The position numbers and the translations under genes are program-made. From Candidatus Minthousia equi (GTDB lineage Bacteria; Bacteroidota; Bacteroidia; Bacteroidales; Bacteroidaceae): a stretch of DNA of 35,057 nucleotides. Below the pieces are notes generated by a model. The model saw only the letters and a program-made list of their open reading frames with translations, was not told the origin of the DNA and made no database searches. The stretch spans positions 1 through 35,057 of the forward strand of contig JAGHTY010000207.1 of the NCBI GenBank assembly GCA_018065125.1, written 5' to 3'. This document shows, one piece after another, positions 1 to 7,693 of the stretch. The stretch's first letter is position 1. Every line of letters begins with the position of its first letter.

Positions 1-735
1 GGATTAGGTGATGAGGATACCAGCGAAGACTATCCTTTCCTGACTTCGGATGGTTCTGTACTTTATTTTGCTCAGAAAGGTGGAGAGGACAACTTAGGTG
101 GCTACGATATCTATGTTACTAGAACAGGCAGTAATTCAAGTCGTTACCTAAAACCAGAAAACCTCGGAATGCCATATAACTCTCCATACAACGACTATCT
201 GTTTGTGCTGGATGAGTTTAACGATCTGGGATGGTTGGCAAGCGACCGTTTCCAGGAAGAAGGAAAAGTTTGCATCTATGTGTTTGTTCCTAATGAAAGC
301 CGTCGCCCCTTTGATTATGATAGTGATGATGAAGACCTGATCCGTACTTGTGCCATGCTAAACAATATTGCGGCAACACAACAACTGGATGTGGCAAATC
401 CTGCAGAGGCAAAGGCACGTTTGAAGGCGGCGTTGGCATATAAGCCAAAGGCAAAGGTAAAGAAAGAATTTGAACTGGTGATAGATGATAATCGCACCTA
501 TACTCAATTCTCTGACTTTAGAAATGCACGTGCAAAGGTACAATGCCAGAAGTGGGTAGAAATGAAAAAGGAACTTGCCACCTTGCAGGAATCTTTAGAG
601 GTGAACCGCATCACTTATTCAAATGGAAAGTATAACCTTGCATCTACCATTCGCCAGCAAGAAGCAAGATTCGAGCAGTTGGTAGTAGAAGTACAGGAAA
701 TGGAAAAGCACGTTCGCAATCTGGAATTGCAATAA
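1..735 (+). CDS. PD40 (TolB-type beta-propeller) repeat protein, C-terminal part
   Basis: Frame 1 is open from the first base to the TAA at 733-735, so the ORF-track start at 169 is only an internal ATG and the gene begins before the window. The visible 244 residues start with a PD40-like blade: a 'YPFLTSDGSVLYFAQKG' stretch followed by 'GGYDIYVT', the usual pattern of beta-propeller repeats in Bacteroidetes envelope proteins. A second, weaker blade follows around residues 57-95. The last 80 or so residues are rich in Lys, Glu and Gln and look like a coiled coil. Such proteins are usually exported and bind partners rather than catalyse. Signal peptide and full domain count lie outside the window. 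Family call is fairly safe; the role is unknown. Confidence 0.75.
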   Translation, partial: GLGDEDTSEDYPFLTSDGSVLYFAQKGGEDNLGGYDIYVTRTGSNSSRYLKPENLGMPYNSPYNDYLFVLDEFNDLGWLASDRFQEEGKVCIYVFVPNESRRPFDYDSDDEDLIRTCAMLNNIAATQQLDVANPAEAKARLKAALAYKPKAKVKKEFELVIDDNRTYTQFSDFRNARAKVQCQKWVEMKKELATLQESLEVNRITYSNGKYNLASTIRQQEARFEQLVVEVQEMEKHVRNLELQ

Positions 736-774
736 AGGGTTTCAAGTTTTGAGTTATGAGTTGAGTCAGTTAAC

Positions 775-803
775 TTGCTGACCATCTCGAAGCGATAGCT
801 TTG
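775..803 (+). promoter_or_regulatory. Bacteroidetes-type promoter of the nucleoside phosphorylase gene
   Basis: TAGCTTTG at 796-803 matches the -7 element TAnnTTTG. A TTG at 775-777 lies 18 nt upstream as the -33 element. Transcription would start near 810, which rules out the TTG start at 801 in the ORF track and supports the ATG at 837. Confidence 0.5.
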
Positions 804-836
804 CGTCTTAGCGACTTTGGGGCTAATTATAATACT

Positions 837-1712
837 ATGGAAAAGAAATATTTTGCCCCATCTGAATTGATTATCAATGAAGATGGAACTGTTTTTCATT
901 TACATATAAAACCAGAGAATCTGGCAGATAAAGTGATTCTGGTAGGAGATCCTGGTAGGGTAGAAACCGTAGCGCGGTTTTTTGATTCACGCGAATGTGA
1001 CATCTGCAGTCGTGAGTTCCATACCATAACAGGTAGTTATCATGGAAAGCGAATTACGGTAGTGTCAACGGGTATTGGTTGCGACAATATCGATATTGTC
1101 CTGAATGAACTGGATGCCTTGGCCAATATTGATTTCCAAACCCGTTATGAAAAAGATAAGCTCAGGACCTTGGAACTAGTTAGGATTGGCACATGTGGCG
1201 GCTTGCAACCTTATACTCCACTTGGTACTTTTGTCTGTTCAGAAAAAAGTATTGGGTTTGATGGTTTGCTGAATTTCTATGCTGGCAGAAACGAAGTCTG
1301 TGACCTGCCTTTTGAAGAAAGCTTCAAGCAGCATATGAACTGGAATCCACAATTGTGTGCACCTTATGTTATTGATAGTAACAAGGAATTGCTAGAGCGC
1401 ATCTGTGGTAATGATATGGTAAAGGGTGTAACCATTGCATGTGGCGGTTTCTTTGGTCCTCAGGGCAGGGAATTGCGCATTCCGTTGGCAGATCCTCAGC
1501 AGAATGAAAAGATTGTTTCTTTTGAATACAATGGCTATAAGATAACGAACTTTGAAATGGAGAGTAGCGCCTTGCAGGGGTTGGCAAGGTTGATGGGACA
1601 TAAGGCTATGACGGTTTGCATGGTGGTTGCCAACCGATTGGCAAAAGAGGCAAATAGCGGTTACAAGAATACTATAGGAACGTTGATTGAGAAGGTACTT
1701 GATAGAATTTGA
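837..1712 (+). CDS. Nucleoside phosphorylase, uridine phosphorylase-like (PNP_UDP_1 family)
   Basis: Predicted to cleave a nucleoside with phosphate to the free base and ribose-1-phosphate in cytosolic salvage. The 291-residue product has the hallmarks of the hexameric PNP/UDP family: phosphate-binding GDPGRV at 37-42, STGIGCDN at 77-84, RIGTCGG at 116-122, and FEMESSALQ at 239-247, whose Glu contacts ribose. Length is slightly over E. coli Udp (about 253). The ORF track begins at a TTG (801), but that overlaps the -7 promoter box; the ATG at 837 gives the natural start MEKKYF. It faces the convergent NfnAB-like gene across a shared terminator. Substrate could be uridine or another nucleoside; the sequence does not settle it. 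Confidence 0.88.
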   Translation: MEKKYFAPSELIINEDGTVFHLHIKPENLADKVILVGDPGRVETVARFFDSRECDICSREFHTITGSYHGKRITVVSTGIGCDNIDIVLNELDALANIDFQTRYEKDKLRTLELVRIGTCGGLQPYTPLGTFVCSEKSIGFDGLLNFYAGRNEVCDLPFEESFKQHMNWNPQLCAPYVIDSNKELLERICGNDMVKGVTIACGGFFGPQGRELRIPLADPQQNEKIVSFEYNGYKITNFEMESSALQGLARLMGHKAMTVCMVVANRLAKEANSGYKNTIGTLIEKVLDRI

Positions 1713-1732
1713 TTCTTTACATAAACATAAAT

Positions 1733-1774
1733 AAAAAAAGAGTTGGAAACCATGTGGAATCCAACTCTTTTTTT
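1733..1774. terminator. Bidirectional rho-independent terminator
   Basis: An 8-bp stem GAGTTGGA/TCCAACTC (1740-1747 with 1760-1767) is flanked by seven A's on the left and seven T's on the right. It therefore has a U-tract in both directions and serves both convergent genes. Confidence 0.9.
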
Positions 1775-1792
1775 GTATGTGGTAATCTATAA

Positions 1793-4147
1793 TTACTTGC
1801 TTAACATAGCATCCATGTTAGCAGCAGCACGACGGCCATCACCCATTGCAAGGATAACGGTAGCACCACCACGAACAATATCACCACCAGCAAAGATGGT
1901 TGGGATGTTACTCTGCATCTGCTCGTTAACAGCAATGGTATTCTTGCGACCCAATTCCAAACCTTCAACAGACTTAGGAACGATTGGGTTAGGAGATACA
2001 CCTACTGCTACTACTGCAAAGTCTACGTCCAGAGTTACGGTTGCACCTGGGATGGCAACTGGAGAACGACGACCACTAGCATCAGGCTCGCCCAACTCCA
2101 TCTTCTGCAGGATTACCTGCTTAACAGCACCCTTCTCATCAGCAATGTACTCTAATGGGTTATGCAAGGTCAGGAATTCAATACCTTCTTCCTTAGCGTG
2201 CTTAACTTCTTCTGCACGTGCAGGCATTTCCTTGTCAGAACGACGGTAAACAATCCATACCTTCTCGGCACCCAGACGCTTAGCGGTACGGCAGCTATCC
2301 ATTGCTGTGTTACCACCACCAACTACCATTACGTTCTTACCCTTCATGATAGGAGTATCGAACTCTGGGTTAGATGCATCCATCAGGTTGATACGGGTTA
2401 GGTACTCGTTTGATGACATGATACCTGTGCTGTTCTCTCCTGGGATACCCATGAAGTTAGGCAGACCAGCACCGCTGGCAATGAAGATGCCCTTGTAACC
2501 TTCTGCCTCCAAATCAGCAACGCTGATAGTCTTTCCGATTACGCAGTCCTTGATGAAGTTAACACCCAGCTTCTCTAGGTTCTGGATTTCAACGTCAACA
2601 ATCTTGTTAGGCAAACGGAACTCAGGAATACCATATTTCAATACACCACCGATTTCGTGCAATGCCTCGAATACGGTAACGTCGTAACCATTCTTGATCA
2701 TATCGCCTGCGAAGCTCAAGCCTGCAGGACCAGAACCTACAACAGCAACCTTGATACCCTTTGCTGGTGCCTTCTCTGGCAGAGAAATGTTGCCACTCTC
2801 ACGCTCGTAGTCGGCAACGAAACGCTCAAGGTTACCAATAGCTACAGCTGGCTCGTTCATCTTCAAGTGAATACACTGACTCTCGCATTGCTTCTCCTGA
2901 GGACAAACACGACCACAAACTGCAGGAAGGGCAGAAGTTGACTTCAATACCTTTGCAGCATCCAGGAAGTGACCACGTTCTACGTTCTTTACGAATGAAG
3001 GAATGTTGATGCTTACAGGACAACCCTGCATACAGGTTGGGTTCTTACAATCCAGACAGCGCTTAGCTTCGGTCAATGCCTGCTCTACGGTCAGGCCAGT
3101 GTTAACCTCTTCTACACGGGTTGTAGCACGATATACAGGATCCAGTTCGCCCATTACGCAACGCTCGATAGCAGTACGCTCTTTTGGTTTCATGCTCTTC
3201 TGCAATTCCTTACGCCATTCAGCATCGCGGTTGGTCAGTTCTGCCAAAGATGCCTTTCCATCCTCTGCAGCAGGAGCAGGAATATCGACAGTCTTAGCTT
3301 CGGCCTTCTGTGAAGTGCAGCAGCAAACATGTTCTTCCAGCTTCTTCATTTCCTCGATCTCGATAGGCTTGAAGGCACCCATACGCTTGAACATCTCATC
3401 GAAGTCAACCTGATGACCATCGAATTCAGGACCATCAACGCATACGAATTTCATCTTGCCACCTACGGTGATACGACAAGCACCACACATACCTGTACCA
3501 TCTACCATGATAGTGTTCAATGATACATCGGTAGGGATTTCATATTTCTTTGTAAGCAGACAGCAGAACTTCATCATGATAGCAGGACCGATGGCGAAGC
3601 ACTTGTCTACCTTCTCACGCTGGATTACGCTCTCAATACCAACGGTTACAACACCCTGGTTTCCGTATGAACCATCATCAGTCATGATGATTACCTCATC
3701 AGAATACTTGCGAACTTCTTCTTCAAGGATAATAAGTTCCTTGGTACGGCCAGCCAATACAGAGATAACTCGGTTACCTGCTTCCTTCAAGGCCTTGATG
3801 ATAGGCAACATTGGAGCTACACCAACACCACCTCCAGCACATACTACAGTACCGAAGTTGTCGATGTGGGTTGCCTGTCCTAGAGGACCAACAACGTCGA
3901 GGATCATATCGCCCTCGTTCATACGGCAAAGCTTGGTTGAGGTCAAACCTACGGTTTGTACAACAAGTGTGATGGTTCCAGTTTCAAGGTTTGAATCCGC
4001 AATGGTCAGAGGGATACGCTCACCCTTCTCATCTACACGGATAATCACGAAGTGACCTGCACGACGTGATTTTGCAATCAGAGGAGCTTCAACCTCCAAA
4101 AGGAAAACCTTCTCTGAAAATTGCTGTTTGCGTACAATTCTATTCAT
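1793..4147 (-). CDS. Fused ferredoxin-NADP reductase-like / glutamate synthase small-subunit-like oxidoreductase (NfnB-NfnA type)
   Basis: A 784-residue fusion. Residues 1-260 form a ferredoxin reductase/dihydroorotate dehydrogenase electron-transfer module: CAGGGVGVAP at 103-112 for nucleotide binding, and a [2Fe-2S] cysteine cluster around 220-236 (GTGMCGAC). Residues 330-784 resemble the GltD/NfnA subunit: C364, C367, C372, C376 then C411, C415, C421, C425 for two [4Fe-4S] clusters, an FAD motif VGSGPAG near 470, an NADP motif GGGNTA near 610, and a C-terminal FAGGD. In clostridia the two halves are separate NfnA and NfnB, which bifurcate electrons between NADH, ferredoxin and NADPH; in Bacteroidetes they are commonly annotated as a fused 'glutamate synthase NADPH subunit'. 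No large glutamate synthase subunit is nearby, so an Nfn-like role is more likely. It follows serS after 47 nt without a clear promoter. Confidence 0.88.
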   Translation of the reverse strand: MNRIVRKQQFSEKVFLLEVEAPLIAKSRRAGHFVIIRVDEKGERIPLTIADSNLETGTITLVVQTVGLTSTKLCRMNEGDMILDVVGPLGQATHIDNFGTVVCAGGGVGVAPMLPIIKALKEAGNRVISVLAGRTKELIILEEEVRKYSDEVIIMTDDGSYGNQGVVTVGIESVIQREKVDKCFAIGPAIMMKFCCLLTKKYEIPTDVSLNTIMVDGTGMCGACRITVGGKMKFVCVDGPEFDGHQVDFDEMFKRMGAFKPIEIEEMKKLEEHVCCCTSQKAEAKTVDIPAPAAEDGKASLAELTNRDAEWRKELQKSMKPKERTAIERCVMGELDPVYRATTRVEEVNTGLTVEQALTEAKRCLDCKNPTCMQGCPVSINIPSFVKNVERGHFLDAAKVLKSTSALPAVCGRVCPQEKQCESQCIHLKMNEPAVAIGNLERFVADYERESGNISLPEKAPAKGIKVAVVGSGPAGLSFAGDMIKNGYDVTVFEALHEIGGVLKYGIPEFRLPNKIVDVEIQNLEKLGVNFIKDCVIGKTISVADLEAEGYKGIFIASGAGLPNFMGIPGENSTGIMSSNEYLTRINLMDASNPEFDTPIMKGKNVMVVGGGNTAMDSCRTAKRLGAEKVWIVYRRSDKEMPARAEEVKHAKEEGIEFLTLHNPLEYIADEKGAVKQVILQKMELGEPDASGRRSPVAIPGATVTLDVDFAVVAVGVSPNPIVPKSVEGLELGRKNTIAVNEQMQSNIPTIFAGGDIVRGGATVILAMGDGRRAAANMDAMLSK

Positions 4148-4194
4148 TAGTTGTTTAGCTAGTTGTGGTTATACTATATATTTTTTACTACAAA

Positions 4195-5511
4195 TTAGTC
4201 GATGATGTCGAATCCTGTAAATGCCTGCAACGCTTTTGGAATCTTGATGCCTTCTGGAGTCTGGTTGTTTTCAAGCAAGGCAGCAACTATACGTGGAAGT
4301 GCAAGTGCAGAACCATTCAAGGTGTGACAAAGTTCGGTCTTCTTGTCTGCTGTGCGGTAACGGCACTTCAAGCGGTTTGCCTGATAGGTGTCGAAGTTTG
4401 ATACAGAAGAAACCTCAAGCCAACGACCCTGAGCTTCAGAATATACCTCGAAGTCATAGCAGATGGCAGAAGTAAAACTCTGGTCACCACCACAAAGACG
4501 AAGAATACGGTATGGCAAATCTAGTTTCTGCAACAAACCTTCAACATGTGCCAACATTTCCTTGTGGCTTTCAGCAGAATGCTCTGGAGTATCGATACGA
4601 ACGATTTCAATCTTTGAGAACTCGTGCAAGCGGTTCAAACCACGAACGTCCTTTCCGTAAGAACCTGCTTCGCGACGGAAACATTGGGTGTAGGCACAAT
4701 TCTTGATTGGCAACTCCTTCTCATCAAGGATAACGTCACGATAGATATTGGTTACAGGAACCTCGGCAGTTGGGATTAGGTATAGGTCGTCAAGGTTGCA
4801 ATGGTACATCTGACCTTCCTTGTCTGGTAACTGACCAGTTCCATAACCTGATGCAGCATTAACAACTGTAGGAGGCATGATTTCCTCATAGCCAGCCTTG
4901 CTTGCCTCTGCTAGGAAGAAATTAATAAGCGCACGCTGCAGCTGAGCACCCTTTCCGCGGTATACAGGGAAACCTGCACCTGTAATCTTAACACCTAAGT
5001 CAAAATCGATGAGGTTGTATTTCTTTGCCAATTCCCAATGAGGAAGCTTTGCATCGTCGTTGCCTGGGTTAGCAGTCCAGTTGCCAACGGTATCTTCGCC
5101 AACCACACAATCCTTCAGGTTAGATTTTACTACCCAGTTGTCTTCTGCACATGAACCTTCTGGAACTTCATCGTAAGGGATGTTAGGGATGGTGCAAAGC
5201 AATGTGGTGAGTTCTTCTTGTGCCTGATTCATCTGCTCCTGCAGATCCTTGTTGGCTTCTTTCAGCTCGGCTACGCGTGCCTTTGCTTTTTCAGCCTCTT
5301 CCTTCTGACCTTGCTTCATGAAAGCGCCAATGGTCTTTGAAAGCTTGTTGGCCTCAGCCAGATTGTTGTCAAGGATGTTCTGGGTAGAACGACGCTTTGC
5401 ATCGATTTCCTGAACCTTTGCGATGGCAGCTTCAGCATCACCAAAGTGCTTCTTCTTTAAACCGGCAATGACCTTGTCAGTTTGCTCATTGATTAATTTA
5501 AGTGTAAGCAT
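4195..5511 (-). CDS. serS: Seryl-tRNA synthetase
   Basis: Charges tRNA-Ser, and tRNA-Sec if present, with serine in the cytosol. The 438-residue protein has the typical SerRS layout: N-terminal long antiparallel coiled coil at roughly 1-110 that grips the tRNA long arm, then the class II core with TAEVPVTN at 248-255, motif 2 FRREAGSYGKDVRGLNR at 278-294 and motif 3 LNGSALALPRIVAALLE at 398-414. The start MLTLKLI is the family norm. It has its own promoter just behind the rpmA terminator and probably also transcribes the downstream oxidoreductase. Confidence 0.97.
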   Translation of the reverse strand: MLTLKLINEQTDKVIAGLKKKHFGDAEAAIAKVQEIDAKRRSTQNILDNNLAEANKLSKTIGAFMKQGQKEEAEKAKARVAELKEANKDLQEQMNQAQEELTTLLCTIPNIPYDEVPEGSCAEDNWVVKSNLKDCVVGEDTVGNWTANPGNDDAKLPHWELAKKYNLIDFDLGVKITGAGFPVYRGKGAQLQRALINFFLAEASKAGYEEIMPPTVVNAASGYGTGQLPDKEGQMYHCNLDDLYLIPTAEVPVTNIYRDVILDEKELPIKNCAYTQCFRREAGSYGKDVRGLNRLHEFSKIEIVRIDTPEHSAESHKEMLAHVEGLLQKLDLPYRILRLCGGDQSFTSAICYDFEVYSEAQGRWLEVSSVSNFDTYQANRLKCRYRTADKKTELCHTLNGSALALPRIVAALLENNQTPEGIKIPKALQAFTGFDIID

Positions 5512-5546
5512 ATGTATGATTTATTTCTTTTTTTACTAACAATTTG

Positions 5547-5577
5547 CAAAATTACAAAAAATCATAGCCTTACACAA
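5547..5577 (-). promoter_or_regulatory. Promoter of serS
   Basis: On the minus strand TAATTTTG (plus 5547-5554) matches TAnnTTTG, with TTGTG (plus 5573-5577) 18 nt upstream as the -33 element. It lies between the rpmA terminator and the serS ATG, leaving a leader of roughly 25-30 nt. Confidence 0.7.
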
Positions 5578-5584
5578 TAAAAAA

Positions 5585-5629
5585 CGACAAAAAAAAGAGC
5601 CTTTCCCTACGGGAAAAGCTCTTTTGTCG
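5585..5629 (-). terminator. Rho-independent terminator after rpmA
   Basis: Read on the minus strand, AAAAGAGC and a GGGAAA/TTTCCC-type inner stem fold onto GCTCTTTTTTTT, giving a long hairpin with a run of eight T's. The outer CGACAAAA/TTTTGTCG arms extend it. It ends the rplU-rpmA transcript. Confidence 0.9.
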
Positions 5630-5648
5630 AGAATATTTTGGTATTCGA

Positions 5649-5909
5649 TTATGCTTCAGCTGGAACAACAGAAACAAAGCTTCTGTTCAAACGTCCCTTC
5701 TTGAACATTACAGTACCATCTACCAAAGCGTACAGAGTGTGGTCGCTACCCATGCCTACGTTAGTAGAAGGGTTGTGAACTGTACCACGCTGACGAACGA
5801 TGATATTACCTGCCTTGCAAGCCTGACCACCGAAAATCTTAACGCCTAATCTCTTACTTGCTGACTCACGGCCGTTCTTAGAACTACCAACACCTTTTTT
5901 ATGTGCCAT
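5649..5909 (-). CDS. rpmA: 50S ribosomal protein bL27
   Basis: Structural protein of the large subunit near the peptidyl transferase centre. The 86-residue product begins [16 protein letters not shown] and continues with the conserved LGVKIFGGQ and [10 protein letters not shown] segments. The N-terminus starts directly at MAHKK, without the cleavable extension found in Firmicutes bL27. It lies 24 nt behind rplU in the usual rplU-rpmA order. Unusually for this phylum it has a perfect Shine-Dalgarno AGGAGG 8 nt before the ATG, listed separately. Confidence 0.98.
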   Translation of the reverse strand: MAHKKGVGSSKNGRESASKRLGVKIFGGQACKAGNIIVRQRGTVHNPSTNVGMGSDHTLYALVDGTVMFKKGRLNRSFVSVVPAEA

Positions 5910-5917
5910 TTCTTGTT

Positions 5918-5923
5918 CCTCCT
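5918..5923 (-). promoter_or_regulatory. Strong Shine-Dalgarno site of rpmA
   Basis: Minus-strand AGGAGG sits 8 nt before the rpmA ATG. Most starts in this window show no such site, only A-rich leaders, as expected for Bacteroidetes, so this one stands out. Confidence 0.8.
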
Positions 5924-5933
5924 ATAAAATTAA

Positions 5934-6251
5934 TTAAGCGATAACTGATTTGATTGCCAACTCGGTGAACTGCTGACGATGACCGTTCAACTTGCGATGA
6001 CCCTTACGACGCTTCTTGTGGAATACCAGAACTTTCTCACCCTTTACCAGTGGAGTTACTACTTCTGCTACTACCTTTGCACCTTCTACGGCAGGAGCAC
6101 CTACGGTAATTGCACCATTGTTGTCAACCAACAAAACTTTCTCAAATTCAACAGTTGCATTAGCTTCTGCATCAGCAATGTGATGTACGAAAAGCTTCTT
6201 GCCTTCCTCAGCCTTGAACTGCTGACCGTTAATCTCTACGATTGCGTACAT
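5934..6251 (-). CDS. rplU: 50S ribosomal protein bL21
   Basis: Large-subunit rRNA-binding protein. The 105-residue product starts [17 protein letters not shown], the diagnostic bL21 N-terminus, and has the basic [17 protein letters not shown] stretch near the C-terminus that binds 23S rRNA. First gene of the rplU-rpmA operon, with a near-consensus promoter and a GC-rich leader of about 85 nt before an A-rich, Shine-Dalgarno-free start. Confidence 0.98.
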   Translation of the reverse strand: MYAIVEINGQQFKAEEGKKLFVHHIADAEANATVEFEKVLLVDNNGAITVGAPAVEGAKVVAEVVTPLVKGEKVLVFHKKRRKGHRKLNGHRQQFTELAIKSVIA

Positions 6252-6337
6252 TTTATTTATTACTTAAACGGGTTTTCTCCGGGAGGTGGATTTTCAACAC
6301 TTAAAATCTCTTGCTTCGAACCCCCAACGGACCAAAT
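6252..6337 (-). promoter_or_regulatory. 5' leader of rplU-rpmA, possible regulatory RNA
   Basis: About 85 nt of transcribed leader, GC-richer than other leaders in the window. On the mRNA it contains a GGGGGTTCGAAGC segment, then CCACCTCCCGGAG, then AACCCG. GGGTT near the start can pair with AACCC near the end. The CACCTCC word is complementary to the GGAGG of the rpmA Shine-Dalgarno and resembles the 3' end of 16S rRNA. Autogenous control by bL21 is plausible but unproven. Confidence 0.35.
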
Positions 6338-6343
6338 CGGGTG

Positions 6344-6375
6344 CAAAATTAATACAATGTTTTGGATTACCCAAA
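6344..6375 (-). promoter_or_regulatory. Promoter of rplU-rpmA
   Basis: Minus-strand TTTG (plus 6372-6375), exactly 20 nt, then TAATTTTG (plus 6344-6351): an essentially perfect Bacteroidetes sigma-ABfr promoter. It sits just behind the end of the NlpC/P60 gene. Confidence 0.85.
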
Positions 6376-6398
6376 ACTTTCTGTGGTTTTCTTTTCTA

Positions 6399-6947
6399 TT
6401 ATTTTACAACTCCACCTGCTACCCATGTCCTTTGGTAGTAACTTGAACGTAAATCATCTATTCTTACGCCTTTACTGCTGCTGGCATGAATAAACATACA
6501 GTCGCCAAGATAGATACCCACATGGGTTACCTTTTTCGTCTTTCCTGTTGCAAAGAATACTAGGTCGCCTATCTGAAGTTCATTGCCATTGATGTAGTAG
6601 GCAATGTCTTTCATATATTGGTCATTGCTGCTTCTGTGCAGCTGCTTTCCGTAAACTTTAAGGAATACTTGGCAAACAAATCCAGAACAGTCAACGCCTC
6701 TCTTATCATTACCTCCATAGCGATAGGGAACACCTATCCACGAATTGGTTTCCTTGTATAACTCACGTGCCAGATGCTTGTCGGTTGAGGTAGGAGTGTA
6801 GACATTTGTATTGGTGTTTACGTTTACGTTGTAATTGTTGTGAGTGTAGATGTCGTCTTCTCCATAGATGTAGCGACGTGAACGGCAAGAGGCGAAAGCC
6901 AAAAGCAGCACAACGCATATCGTGTATTGAAAAAACGACTTACTCAT
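6399..6947 (-). CDS. NlpC/P60 family cell-wall peptidase, lipoprotein
   Basis: Predicted to cut peptide bonds in peptidoglycan stems. The 182-residue protein starts with a lipoprotein signal ending LLLAFASC (lipidated Cys21). An Asn/Thr-rich linker follows, then an NlpC/P60 (C40) domain from about residue 65. The catalytic triad is visible: Cys87 in GVDCSGF, His142 in THVGIYLG and His154 in MFIHAS. It is the last gene of the ftsK run, 3 nt behind the ABC ATPase gene, suggesting a place in envelope maintenance. Family call is firm; which bond is cut cannot be told. Confidence 0.92.
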   Translation of the reverse strand: MSKSFFQYTICVVLLLAFASCRSRRYIYGEDDIYTHNNYNVNVNTNTNVYTPTSTDKHLARELYKETNSWIGVPYRYGGNDKRGVDCSGFVCQVFLKVYGKQLHRSSNDQYMKDIAYYINGNELQIGDLVFFATGKTKKVTHVGIYLGDCMFIHASSSKGVRIDDLRSSYYQRTWVAGGVVK

Positions 6948-6950
6948 GTT

Positions 6951-7682
6951 TTAATCCTTAATTTCGAAATACTCTTCCAGTTCCTTTTCTGCAGAGTTGT
7001 TTTCGTTCATGATGTCACGAATAATCACACCATTCTCCAACAGGGCAATGCGAGGGCAGATGTCGGTAGTGTGATTCAGGTTGTGACTAGAAATCAGGAT
7101 AGTTGCACCTGTTTCCTTGTTGTATTGCTGAAGAATGTGCTTGATGGCACTCTGAGAACTAGGGTCAAGGAAATTGAATGGCTCATCCAGAATCAGCACC
7201 TTTGGCTGTTGAATCATGGCAGCAATGATGCCCACCTTCTGCTTGTTAACGGCAGAAAGATTACGAATCAGTTTCTTCTGACCTAAAACCTCACCATTCA
7301 TGAATCTTTCATATAAAGCGAGATGTGCCTCTAGTGCATCTTGTGAAACACCACAGATTTTTGCTACAAAAGCAAAGTATTCATCTGGTGTAAGGTAATC
7401 TATCAGGAAACCCTCATCAATGAAGGAACCTGTCCATTCTTTCCAGTCTTCTGTGGTTTTTACGTCAATGTCCACTTGCTGCTCCTGGAAATTTCCTACC
7501 ATTCTAACGGTTCCCTCATCAGCCTTGATAAGGTCCATGATCAGACGGAACAAGGTACTTTTACCTGCACCATTGTTTCCTACCAATCCCAGCAGGTCGC
7601 CGCTGTGAATGGTGTAGTTAGGTATATTTACGGCACATTTCTCGCCGAAATTCTTCTTAAGATTTTCAATAACAATATCCAT
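6951..7682 (-). CDS. ABC transporter ATP-binding protein
   Basis: The 243-residue ATPase probably powers the DUF5687 membrane protein encoded 11 nt upstream. Walker A is GNNGAGKST at 35-43 and Walker B VLILDEP. The signature motif is degenerate, NLSAVNKQKVG instead of LSGGQ. The ORF track starts at 7844, but that extension overlaps the upstream gene and is not family-like; MDIVIENLKKNFG starting at 7682 is the natural ABC start. Comparable ATPase-DUF5687 pairs occur in Bacteroidetes, with unknown substrate. The following NlpC/P60 gene begins 3 nt after its stop. Confidence 0.88.
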   Translation of the reverse strand: MDIVIENLKKNFGEKCAVNIPNYTIHSGDLLGLVGNNGAGKSTLFRLIMDLIKADEGTVRMVGNFQEQQVDIDVKTTEDWKEWTGSFIDEGFLIDYLTPDEYFAFVAKICGVSQDALEAHLALYERFMNGEVLGQKKLIRNLSAVNKQKVGIIAAMIQQPKVLILDEPFNFLDPSSQSAIKHILQQYNKETGATILISSHNLNHTTDICPRIALLENGVIIRDIMNENNSAEKELEEYFEIKD

Positions 7683-7693
7683 ATCGTTGTGTT

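Noticed and set aside
801-836. TTG start of the nucleoside phosphorylase in the ORF track
   Set aside because: It lies inside the -7 promoter box; the ATG at 837 gives the family-like N-terminus.
3003-3413. Plus-strand ORFs opposite the NfnAB-like gene (for example 136 and 199 residues)
   Set aside because: They are antisense shadows of a well-conserved gene with low-complexity Ser/Thr-rich products.
6311-6330. tRNA-like T-loop GGTTCGAAGC in the rplU leader
   Set aside because: No pairing T-stem, acceptor stem or anticodon arm can be built around it.
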